A DNA stretch of 64,000 nt. It comes from Dryomyza anilis. Taxonomy: Eukaryota > Arthropoda > Insecta > Diptera > Dryomyzidae. Where the stretch lies: positions 1,392,501 to 1,456,500 of the forward strand of contig OX638130.1 in assembly GCA_951804985.1 (NCBI GenBank). The letters run 5' to 3'. This document shows positions 54,490-64,000 of the stretch, piece by piece (positions within the stretch are counted from its first letter, which is position 1; each line of letters starts with the position of its first letter). A program made the translations under genes and the position numbers. The notes under the pieces are model-generated. The model was not told the DNA's origin, searched no databases, and was given only the letters and a program-made list of their open reading frames with translations.

Positions 54490-55664
54490 CTCCACACCAG
54501 AGATCTGCAGTAAGAGGCTCAAAAGCTGAAAAGTGCTACTCGCTAAACTATCAACTCCAAGTATGAGTTGCGCTCGAAAATAGTGAGCCTAAGTGTGAGT
54601 TACATTCAAACAAAGCAATTAGTAGCAAACTTCTGCTTGAAAATCATGAAGCACGCAAGTGTTCTTCTCTGAGAGACTCTGTACTCATGCTGCTTGCTTA
54701 TAAATCTATTACAGTAGATTTATTGAGACACTTGAGCTTTTTGCATGCGAAAACTTGTCATGGTTTTATTAACGGAATAAAAACATATAAGATTGGTAAC
54801 CACCAAAACTAATACATTTTCACAAAATACAGTATTTTTAGATAATTCTATGTAAATTTGTTTTCAACAATCATGATTAATATTTTTGTCACGTTTTGTT
54901 TTACACTGTTACACCGTCTTTCTCTCTTTCCTTCAGTGTTGCATCATTTTTCAAGTAAAATAGGGCAGAAATGTGAATTAACTAATTATTTTAGAATATA
55001 GTTGAGTTTGAGATTTTAATCACTTTAGACACAAATTTTATATCCTAAAATCTTTTTCAAAATAATAACGAATAATACTTTTTTTTTTTTTTGCAAGTGA
55101 AATTTGTATAAATGTTATGAAAAAAAAATGTATAATTATTTTAAATGATAACATTTTTATATTTTAGTAATTCAATAAGCAATGTAATGGGCCCGTTAAA
55201 ACCAATCTGAAATAATTAAACTCTTAAATAGAGATTTAAATTGGCCGGAATTTCTACAAAATGCAACACTTAAATCCCCGCTCTTTTCTGCGTAACAATC
55301 TACGCTCACTTCTGATCATAGAAACCCTCACCAAGCACTCGATTGTCCGCTCAGTCAGCCGCGCACATTTCAGTATTAGCATAAAAACAAAAATACAAAC
55401 AAAAGCAAAAAAAAAAAAACAAAAATGATGCACAAGCCAGACACGAGTCATGCAACTCCTTCGGTAGAAACGATTCCGATTTGCAGTTATTAGAAGCAAT
55501 GAGTGCGAATATGAGTTGTATTTGCTATTTCAAAAGCAAATCAAATAAATGCGAGTGCATGGTTTTCTTTTACGAGTGTGAATCAGTTCAAACATCAAAA
55601 AAACTAATACATGAACGAGTAGATTTAGAAACCAAGACACTTACTGCAGATCTCTGCTCTACAC
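54490..55664. repeat. 8-bp target duplication flanking hAT-like element
   Basis: CTCCACAC at 54,490-54,497 and CTCTACAC at 55,657-55,664 differ by one base. T at position 2 and A at position 7 match the preference of hAT target sites. Confidence 0.75.
54498..55656. mobile_element. non-autonomous hAT-superfamily element, 1159 bp
   Basis: CAGAGATCTGCAGTAAG opens the element, and the inverse of the right end is the same 17 bases. CAGAG-A-nCTGCA ends resemble hobo-type hAT termini (hobo begins CAGAGAACTGCA). Subterminal ATGAGTTGCG/ATGAGTTGTA words with GAGTGCGA- or GCTCGAAA-like flanks lie near both ends, as transposase-binding repeats often do. The interior is AT-rich with no transposase. A near-perfect 8-base target duplication flanks it. 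End structure is seen; superfamily is inferred from established features. Confidence 0.8.
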
Positions 55665-56171
55665 ACGGTATCATAATCAATCTCTAAGAGCACTCTCAAG
55701 TCCGTTGTCGTCCCTTAATCTGTCGTTTGTCATAACGTATACGAACAAGGTACCGTTAAATGTCACAACTTATTTAATATTCCCCTTTAAAATGTATTTC
55801 CCGTTATATTGTAGCCATTTTTATGCCGTTGCAACGGAATAATCCGATAGTTTTCCGTTTGTCTTTGATTTTTTTTTGTTATTTTTTAAGTTTTTGTATT
55901 TTTCGATATATTTGACTTTGACAAGCAGAAGATAGAAGTCAGAGAAGCATATATATGAATATTCTGGACACCAAACAAAATAAGTAAATAAAATATAAAA
56001 AAATACGCGTTCTCCTAAACAATTTTTGCAGAAGTTACAAAGTCACAATCTGTAATTATCTCAACGAATGCATTATATATTTTTTCAATAATGGCGGTCA
56101 TTTAACGGATCATTAAGGGATTCTCTACGTTTTTTTTTATCATGCATTACGGTCCGCTAACTTACCGTCGA
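55665..56171. other. unique sequence, possible weak inverted ends
   Basis: CCCTTAATC...CCGTTAAATG near 55,713-55,766 and the inverse of CATTTAACGGATCATTAAGGG near 56,098-56,119 share words. A short decayed inverted-repeat element is possible but unproven. Confidence 0.3.
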
Positions 56172-56398
56172 GACGTACACTAAGAAAAAAATATCATAAA
56201 ATCCCATTAAAATTTGTCGTTAGGATAGTTATTGATTTAATAGTATACAAATATTCAAACAAACTCAAACATAAATGTTTGCTATTTTGTAGTATTTTAT
56301 TTATCGATTGTATTAATAGTATATCCTGTTGACTAGTTTCAATATACTATTAATTTCATGGTACTATTAATTTCATAGTATATTTTTCTGATTTTTTC
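56172..56398. mobile_element. MITE-like element, ACACTAAGAAAAAAATATCA ends, copy 2
   Basis: The left end is ACACTAAGAAAAAAATATCA. The inverse of the right end is ATCAGAAAAATATACTATGA. The interior contains AAATCCCATTAAAA, AATAGTATA and GGATAGTTATTG words shared with 44.93-45.13 kb. No coding capacity. Confidence 0.55.
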
Positions 56399-57880
56399 GT
56401 ATTTACTATATTTTCATTCCGATGTTCATCTTTATCCGGTCTATGGTTAAAAAAAAAGAATTCGAAATGGTTTTTTCTATAAAACTCAATTGAAATCGAT
56501 TTGATAGTTGTAACCTTTCTAATTATTTTGAATCATTTGGTTTGATTTATTCAGTTAAACATCGTCATACAAAAATTGATATAAAAAGATGAGAAAATAG
56601 CTAAAAATAAAGTTACACAAAATGTTTTAAAAAAATAGAGTTTTCCAGATATTCATATCTTAAAGATATCGTTTGTCATTTTGATTTAGTTTGAGATTCT
56701 GTCACTAGACGTCATTAGACGATGTCACTAGACGCTTTTGGACGAAAATTAAGGGGCAAAATGTGATAAAATTTAGATACAAAATTAACAAGTATAATTT
56801 TAACTTCTTCAGATCAAAAGTAAGTTGACTGAAATTTATATAATTTAAAAATATAATTTAAGTTTATAGTTTTTGAGTTTACATTAACCAAATGAGAATT
56901 ATGTCGCAGACTAATAGGCTTAAAGCAAACAGTGATGTTGCCTGCACTTAGGTATCAGCCCTGCGGCTCTCTCTACCAATCGTGCCCTCTGTGTCAATCG
57001 ACTCGGGCTACATTCTGACATTGAGCGCACCTCGTGGCATGCAACTGTATTGATGCCACGATTGTGCGCCACTGTATACGTGACAAATCGCTACGTGTGT
57101 GTTGGTCGGACGTGTGGTCGGGCTCTCGGAGAATTTAATTCGATTTGCATATGGGGCAACTTTATTGCGAGACTTCGCTCATGACATGAAAGGTTGGGAG
57201 AGGGGATGTGGAGAATGTAACACTGATTGCGGCGCAACTTAGCGCATAATTTGCTTATGGGATTTGCTAACTCATTTTTCTATGCTTTCTGCTGCTTCGA
57301 TTCTAATTGATGGGATTTATTAAATCAATTTCTAATGAATTATAAAAATAGAGATATTTTTAAAAGGCAGTGAAAAAAAAACATTTCGAATAGTAAAATT
57401 TAAAATAATATAGGTTTTATGAACAATAAGGGAATGTGCGACGTGTGGTCGGGCATATGGTCTATTAAAACTTTAAATCTTAAGTCTAACTTTTTTAGCT
57501 AATATGTCGTTTGACATTTGATTTGCTCGGATCTGATTTCAGCTGACATGCAGCAGATTTGAATCTAATACGTCAGATTTGATATTCCATATGTCACGTC
57601 AGATTTGATATTCTATATGATAATTCATTTGTCATTTAGTGCAAATTCTTACATAAATTCAAAACTGCAAAAACGTAGTATAAAAATCGAAATAAATTTA
57701 AAATATAAATTAAACAAATAAAAAATTAAATCAAAACGAATTAAAAATCAGCATTCATCAGCCAATTGAGCTGGCACAAAGTGCACGGCGCCAAAAAGCT
57801 GTATTCAAAAGCTGTATTCAATTGCAGCAAAATATGCAGCACAATTTATTTTATTTCATTTTAATTTAATTAAATTTTCT
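56399..57880. other. unique sequence
   Basis: Includes GTCACTAGACGTCATTAGAC with a near repeat (56,700-56,735), a GC-richer island at 56,935-57,240, and a CAGATTTGATATTCnATATG repeat at 57,575-57,620. No gene is supported. Confidence 0.45.
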
Positions 57881-58585
57881 AGCTGCGTATCAAATTAAGT
57901 TGCGTCGCCTTCAGGCTGACAGCAGGCAGACATATAGACGGACAACCCGTCGCACGCGCGGTGGCATCAGCAACTGCAGCAGGTGTGATTTTCGCAGCGA
58001 CAGGCAACACTGCCAACGAGCGACATGGTGTTGCAAATGGGTTGAAGTTGATGTTGCGTTGCGTTGCCGCAGGCGTCCGCAATTTTTTGCAAATGTCAGC
58101 TGCATAAAAGGCGCAACTGACACAAGTGATTTATAAGGCTGAAATGCAAAGCCTCACGCCGAAGACGGTGGCCATATGGCTGATGCGTTGCTGGCTGCAG
58201 CGGCGGTTTGCGGCAGCAACGGAAATCGCTTCAAATGACGAAAACTGTAGAATATTTTATTTCCGCCATTTTTGACGGAAATGCAAATGGGAAGCGCTGA
58301 AATTGCAACGAGACACAAACACACACCGACGGACAGACAGACACTCGTGCATAAGTGCTGCAATTGTGTGCGAAAATCCAGCTCATGTTTTATTCTCTCT
58401 TCGTGGCACGAAGCGACGAAACACAACGCGACACGAATCAACGAGCTGCAGGCGCGGCTTTTAATGAAGTCGCCGCTGCGTGCAGCAGCAGCATCAAAAA
58501 TGGCGAAAAGCAGCCGAATGACATTATAACTGACAGCGCATCGCGTAGACATTCAAAAGCGACAGGGTTGCCGTGAATTTATTAA
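57881..58585. other. GC-richer unique island
   Basis: CGTCGCACGCGCGGTGGCAT, GGCTGCAGCGGCGGTTTGCG and GACGGACAGACAGACACTCG are examples. Frames of 67-132 codons overlap on both strands with no shared domain. It borders minisatellite block 5. Confidence 0.45.
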
Positions 58586-58589
58586 ATTT

Positions 58590-60560
58590 AAATTTTAGTG
58601 AAACCTTCAAAATTTAACGCAAATTTGATTTTTATTTATTGTAAAACCATTTTTATGTGAGAAACGGAATTTTTAGTGGAAAATGGAATTTTTAGAGACT
58701 AAATTTAAATGCTTAGTGAAAAATTAATTTAAAGTAAAAATTGAATTTTTTGTAAAAAATTGAAATTTTAGTGAGATGTGAAATGTTTAATGGTAAATTT
58801 GTTTTTTTTTTAGTGAAAATTGATTTTTGTGCTTATTAAATTGAATTTAAATAAAAATTAATATTTTAAAAATTTGTATTAATTCTTAATGAAAAATTGA
58901 ATTTTTAGTCAAAATTTCCATTTTTAGTAAAACATTTAATATATAATGAAAAATTTAATTTTTAGTGAAATAATGAATTTTTGTGAAAATGAAATTTTTA
59001 GTGAAAATTTGAATTTTTGGTGAAAATAAAATTTTTTAGTGAAAATTTGAATTTTTTGTGAAATTTTTAATTTTAGTGAAAAAGTGAATTTTTAGTGAAA
59101 ATTTCTAGTGAAAATTTAAATTTTTAGTGAAAGTTTCAATTTTTAGTGAAAATTTGATTTTTTATCGAAAATTTGGAATTTTAGTGAAAATTTAAATTTT
59201 TAGTGAAAATTTAAATTTTTAGTGAAAAATTGAATTTTTAGTGAAAAATTGAATTTTTAGTGAAAAATTGAATTTTTAGTGAAAAATTGAATTTTTAGTG
59301 AAAAATTGAATTTTTAGTGAAAAATTGAATTTTTAGTGAAAAATTGAATTTTTAGTGAAAAATTGAATTTTTAGTGAAAAATTGAATTTTTAGTGAAAAA
59401 TGGAATTTGTAGTGAAAAATTGAATTTTTAGTGAAAAATTGAATTTTTAGTGAAAAATTGAATTTTTAGTGAAAAATTGAATATTTAGTGAAAAATTGAA
59501 TTTTTAGTGAAAAATTGAATTTTTAGTGAAAATTTTAATTTGTAGTGAAAATTTGAATTTTTAGTGAGAAGTTGAATTTTTAGTGAGAAGTTGAATTTTT
59601 AGTGAAAATTTGAATTTTTAGTGAAAATTTGAATTTCTAGTGAAAATTTGAATTTTTAGTGAAAATTTGAATTTCTAGTGAAAATTTGAATTTTTAGTGA
59701 AAATTTGAATTTTTAGTGAAAAATTTAATTTTTAGTGAAAAATTGAATTTTTAGTGAAAAATTGAATTTTTAGTGAAAAATTGAATTTTTAGTGAAAATT
59801 TTAATTTGTAGTGAAAATTTGAATTTTTAGTGAGAAGTTGAATTTTTAGTGAGAAGTTGAATTTTTAGTGAAAATTTGAATTTTTAGTGAAAATTTGAAT
59901 TTCTAGTGAAAATTTGAATTTATAGTGAAAATTTGAATTTTTAGTGAAAATTTGAATTTTTAGTGAAAATTTAAATTTTTAGTGAAAAATTGAATTTTTA
60001 GTGAAAAATTGAATTTTTAGTGAAAAATTGAATTTTTAGTGAAAAATTGAATTTTTAGTGAAAAATTGAATTTTTAGTGAAAATTTGAATTTCTAGTGAA
60101 AATTTGAATTTATAGTGAAAATTTGAATTTTTAGTGAAAATTTGAACTTTTTATTTTTAGTGATAATTTGAATTTTAGTGAAAATTTGAATTTTTGTGAA
60201 AATTTGAATTTTTGTGAAAATTTGAATTTTTGTGAAAATTTGAATTTTTGTGAAAATTTTAATTTTTAGTGAACATTTTAATTTTTAGTGAACATTTTAA
60301 TTTTTAGTGAAAATTTGAATTTTTAGTGAAAATTTGAAATTTTAGTGAAAATTTGAATTCTTAGTGGAGTTTTTAATTTTAATGACAAAATTGAATTTAT
60401 AGTAAAAATTTTATTTATAGTGAAAAATTGAATTTTTAGTGAAAAAACTAAATATATGTTGAAAAAAGGTATTTTTAGTAATAAATTTTAATTGGTTGTT
60501 AAAAATCAAATTTTTATAAAAAATTTAAATTACTATTGAAAAATTTAATTTTTAATGAAT
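58590..60560 (+). repeat. 19-bp palindromic minisatellite, block 5 (largest, about 2 kb)
   Basis: About 100 units of TTTTTAGTGAAAAATTGAA. The core at 59,220-59,520 is almost perfect. There are higher-order phrases: GAGAAGTTGAATTTTTAGT doubled at about 59,563-59,600, and again at 59,830-59,868 about 267 bases later. Both are embedded in the same run of GAAAATTTGAATTTCTAGT variants. Decayed units lie on both flanks. Confidence 0.95.
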
Positions 60561-61610
60561 TTTTTGAAAATAAAACTTTGAGCTTTTAATAACATTTTTA
60601 AATTGATCGAAGGTTAAAGCTTTTGGTACAAATGAGCATAATTTTAGTAAAATAAATTTGTGCTTTTGACAATTAACAGCTGTTATTATTATTTACAATT
60701 GGCTCTAGTGGTATTTTTCATAAAAAATATTGTGTAACTAACAACAAAAATTACGCCACAGCACGTGCCTTTATTCAAGTGCAACATCTGCGCGCTGACC
60801 AATTGCCAGTGAACCATTCAACAAAAAGACAGACGTCCGACCAATACTTTTCAGTCAACCGCATCCGCATCCGCCGTCGTCGTCGCCTTCCTGCTAATAA
60901 CGCTGTTGACAGTTTGCATCCTTGCGCCTCTTTGAAACGGGAACCGCTACCCTACGTGACTTTTTGCAATCAAAGTGCTACCGAAAGAGCTTTCAACAGC
61001 GTCGGCTGTTTCAAGCGCCCTCCCTCCGTCCGACATAGACACACACAGAGTCCTCCCTGTTGCAATTTAGGTTGTTTTTGTTTAAGTTGTGCTTGTTTTT
61101 GTTGTTGTTGCTCTTCCATTGTGGTTGTCTGTTGTGTTGTAGTTCTTGTCATGCATACAAATAGTAAAATTATTGAAATAAAAACTGAAACAAAATCCAA
61201 CAATATTCAACAAAAGTAGCTGAAATCAACCCTCGATGTCCCTAGACATTCTTCAACTTCCTTTGAGTTTATGCGGTCCTCCCAAGCAGCTACAGAAAAT
61301 AATTGAAGCACAATTTTTAGATTATCCGATGCTCATTTTAATGACATGACAGGAATACTTAACCCTTTAGAGTTACATAGTGGTTTTTACGAGAAATAAG
61401 TGGGACGATAGTGAAAATTTCAGAAAATATTAGGACTTGTTCCATTTAAAAATTTTTGAAGTCGTCAATATTAAAAAAAATCTATAATCACCTCGGCTTT
61501 AAACTGAGATGTATTCATAGCATTTCTAAAGAATATACAACATTTTAAATTCGAGAATATGATATATAACTATATAAAATATACAATTCTGAATTAGAAT
61601 ACGCGTTTTC
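60561..61610. other. unique sequence with GC-richer island
   Basis: The island at 60,750-61,130 contains CGCATCCGCATCCGCCGTCG and a plus-strand frame of 146 codons from 60,779. That frame starts with ordinary residues, passes an Arg run and ends in a Cys/Val-rich stretch made by TTGTTGTTG-like sequence. It has no recognisable domain or splice context and is crossed by a 77-codon antisense frame, so I do not call a gene. Confidence 0.4.
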
Positions 61611-61611
61611 T

Positions 61612-61758
61612 AACTGCCTCATTCTGTATCTCGAAAAGAAATACTAGAAGACAAGGGTGATGTAATTTTCAATAAATTTCAATGTTTTAAAAGTCAAGTG
61701 ACGAATTTCTGACGTCAAATTTTTGTTTCGTCGTTCGTTTCGATATACAGAAAGTGTT
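61612..61758. mobile_element. short MITE, TTTCGAAACGAA family, copy 2
   Basis: AACTGCCTCATTCTGTATCT on the left mirrors the right end (inverse AACACTTTCTGTATATCGAA). The interior GACGAATTTCTGACGTCAAA is the inverse of the copy at 38.17-38.35 kb. Confidence 0.65.
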
Positions 61759-61910
61759 AATAATTTTTGAAATATAAGTCACTATCCGGAATTATATTAT
61801 ACTATTTTGAAATAGAGCTTTTACATTCTGAACTAGAAGATTCCAATCCAAAATACAATATACGATGTCTGATTTAAATGGAATGATTTGAAATACTATT
61901 TACGTTTTCT

Positions 61911-62047
61911 GAGGTTTTCGTTTGATGAAAAGTATAAAATGTGAATTGAAAATGAGATAACAGGTCTTTTCATATGGTTTTGATGTTATTGAAAATATAT
62001 ATTATCTAATTTTCATTTTATACTATTTCTTTCAAACGAGAATAGGG
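61911..62047. repeat. short palindrome around CGTTTGA...AGTATAAAATG
   Basis: TTTTCGTTTGATGAAAAGTA with TAAAATG...GAAAATGAGATAA on the left pairs with TTATCTAATTTTCATTTTAT and ACTATTTCTTTCAAACGAGA on the right. The right arm is included in the 512-bp duplication that follows. Confidence 0.65.
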
Positions 62048-63034
62048 CCGCTGAACTTAAAAAGGTGCAGTAAAAAACATTTCAATTACATTGTAATTGG
62101 CATTTTTATACCCTACACCTATGAGGTACAGGGTATATTAACTTTGTGAATATATTGTAACGCCCCTTAGGAGGCATGTCCGGTATGGAAAAGTATATAT
62201 ATATTCTTGATCAGCATCACTACCCGAGTGCGTTTAGCCATGTCCGTCTGTCTGTCCGTCTTGCTGTCCGAATACAGAATAACTTGAGAAATACTGATCA
62301 GAATGCGATGAAATTTCGTCTCAATATATTTTAGCCAAAAGTAGGAACTGAGTTTGAAAATGAGCAAAATCGGTCAACGGACACGCCCACCTCCCATATA
62401 AGTCACTTTTATGTAACTCTTTCGGAATTAATAACTCGAAAAGTATTCAAGGTATAGCTATAAAATTTAAAAAATATTGTTATAATTCACCTAAAAATAT
62501 GTGGTCCATATTTTTTTTTTTTTTTCATTTTATACTATTTCTTTCAAACGAGAATAGGGCCGCTGAACTTAAAAAGGTGCAGTAAAAAACATTTCAATTA
62601 CATTGTAATTGGCATTTTTATACCCTACACCTATGAGGTACAGGGTATATTAACTTTGTAAATATATTGTAACGCCCCTTAGGAGGCATGTCCGGTATGG
62701 AAAAGTATATATATATTCTTGATCAGCATCACTACCCGAGTGCGTTTAGCCATGTCCGTCTGTCTGTCCGTCTTGCTGTCCGAATACAGAATAACTTGAG
62801 AAATACTGATCAGAATGCGATGAAATTTCGTCTCAATATATTTTAGCCAAAAGTAGGAACTGAGTTTGAAAATGAGCAAAATCGGTCAACGGACACGCCC
62901 ACCTCCCATATAAGTCACTTTTATGTAACTCTTTCGGAATTAATAACTCGAAAAGTATTCAAGGTATAGCTATAAAATTTAAAAAATATTGTTATAATTC
63001 ACCTAAAAATATGTGGTCCAAAAATGGGCGTGAT
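62011..63034 (+). repeat. 512-bp tandem duplication, nearly identical copies
   Basis: TTTCATTTTATACTATTTCT occurs at 62,011 and 62,523. All of the following sequence, through the mini-me head, core, GTCY tract and ACCTAAAAATATGTGGTCCA, is repeated 512 bases later. I see one difference (GTGAATATATTG versus GTAAATATATTG). The joint is a poly(T) run at about 62,509-62,525. Confidence 0.95.
62110..62522 (+). mobile_element. mini-me-type element 5 (head and core only)
   Basis: TATACCCTACACCTATGAGG, a (TA) run, CTTGATCAGCATCACTACCC, GTCCGTCTGTCTGTCCGTC and part of the body, ending at the duplication joint. It arose with the 512-bp duplication rather than by separate transposition. Confidence 0.85.
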
Positions 63035-63435
63035 ACGCCCACTTTTTTTTCATTATTTCCCGGGTTTTCATAGTGGAAATTTGATCCGTAAATTATTAAA
63101 ATCAAATCTATGAAATATTAGCCTTTCAAAATTTTAAATATAGGCGTGGTCCCCCCAATTATATTTTTCTAATTTTTTTTTTTAGTTTTTTTATACTTTT
63201 ATATTCATTTTTTAATTTATGGGGATATAAGACGTATATTTCTGATATGTGAATAATATACTGAGGGTGGGGAGGTTCAGCATAATTAAAAACTTTAAAA
63301 TTAAGGCAATTAAATATCCCACATTAATATCCCCACCAAAGGTGTAGGGTATTCCATAGTCGGGCCCGACCGACTATAAAAATCCGCCCCCATGTGACCG
63401 AACTTACCCATTTGCCCTAACTTTTCCAACTCGTT
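62622..63435 (+). mobile_element. mini-me-type element 6, full length
   Basis: The same head and core, then a body with GGGCGTGATACGCCCAC and the tail GGTGTAGGGTATTCCATAG. The terminal hairpin TAGTCGG-GCCCGA-CCGACTA (63,358-63,377) follows. The distal CCATGTGACCGAACTTACCC and AACTTTTCCAACTCG are shared inversely with element 3. Confidence 0.85.
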
Positions 63436-64000
63436 TATTATGAAGATATGAGCAGAGCTCGAACTGTGAAACAATGACTTGTATTGGGTTCTTTTAATCC
63501 TGAATATTACGAAATAAAAAATAGACGTTCAATTGTTTTAAATCATATCATTGTCTACAAATTGTGTCATATTGCGATGAATTCTGACTTTTCTAATCAC
63601 CATTTAAGTAAGTTCATTGAAAAAATACTGTATTTGGAAACGTGAATTAACCTTTTAATTGAGTCTTTTGATTTCAAATATATCGGAATTAATTTATTTG
63701 CAATACAAATTAATGTTATTTTTATAATTTTTATTTTTCACATTCAATTAAAATCTAAATTCTGGGTGTTTATTGGGATATTTCAAATATTATTAGATAT
63801 TCAATTTTCCACCGCAATATAAAAATTTAAAATCAATTTCTAATTCTAAAGGTTGAACTATATGTCCGAATATTTTAACATATTGACGTTTTTATTAAAT
63901 ATGATTTTTCTGTTTTTTTGCAGTGAAATATCATTTGAAAATATCATAGCAAAAGAATTAATAATAATATTTTTGTTTATTTGAGGTATGTATATTTTTT
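63436..64000. other. AT-rich sequence to window end
   Basis: No repeat or gene recognised. Confidence 0.5.

Noticed and set aside
60779..61219. 146-codon plus-strand frame
   Set aside because: No domain, with a Cys/Val-rich C-terminus that comes from TTGTTG-like sequence; it is also crossed by an antisense frame. Kept only as a note in the island entry.

Overview
The window reads as intergenic or intronic DNA from the nuclear genome of a higher fly (Diptera, Brachycera). It is strongly AT-rich, with GC-richer islands carrying CAG/CAA-type simple sequence and GTTGGCAAC-like words. Its repeat content is typical of flies: mini-me elements (a conserved core between TA and GTCY microsatellites), a tRNA-derived SINE, a P-like miniature transposon, a hAT-type non-autonomous element and solo LTRs. 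Family or genus cannot be fixed from the sequence alone; a tephritid-like or calyptrate fly is my guess only. I found no bacterial or viral gene, CRISPR array, rRNA or tRNA gene.

I found no convincing protein-coding gene. The long open frames lie in tandem repeats that are stop-free in all three frames of one strand (9-bp arrays at 8.5-9.9 kb and 50.1-50.9 kb) or in minisatellites. The best hint of a host gene is a CG-containing stretch at about 13.95-14.88 kb. It has an initiator-like start and ends at a strong splice donor (AG|GTGAGT at 14,878-14,885). It could be a non-coding 5' exon on the + strand opening into a very long intron.

Layout. 0-4.6 kb: low-complexity DNA, mini-me 1, an LTR inside a repeat called 'A' here, an inverted copy of a roughly 1.06-kb element carrying 15-bp minisatellites, and a foldback repeat. 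5.7-6.6 kb: first 19-bp minisatellite. 8.5-9.9 kb: very homogeneous 9-bp array. 12.4-16.6 kb: repeat A, mini-me 2, the candidate exon, then a second repeat A split by a foldback MITE and a solo LTR. 17-24 kb: degenerate repeats, a MITE, a 273-bp tandem duplication in purine-rich DNA, and a 22-24-bp minisatellite. 24.5-28.2 kb: mini-me 3, then mini-me 4 split by a CCCA-ended insertion, a decayed SINE and a possible gypsy-type pol scrap. 29-32 kb: minisatellite with inverted end, foldback fragment, complete 1.06-kb element. 33.8-39 kb: nested inverted-repeat elements, a 150-bp-arm palindrome and a perfect 28-bp hairpin. 42-46 kb: SINE with 14-bp target duplication, P-like MITE with 8-bp target duplication, two other MITEs. 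45.5-60.6 kb: four more 19-bp minisatellite blocks in both orientations, alternating with GC-richer unique islands, the second 9-bp array, a roughly 365-bp tandem duplication and a hAT-type element. 61.6-64 kb: small MITEs and a nearly identical 512-bp tandem duplication of a mini-me head.

The window therefore records repeat insertion and tandem expansion rather than a pathway. Its most informative content is the nested insertions, perfect target-site duplications, a within-window paralogous empty site, and an A/T minisatellite whose unit is itself a palindrome.
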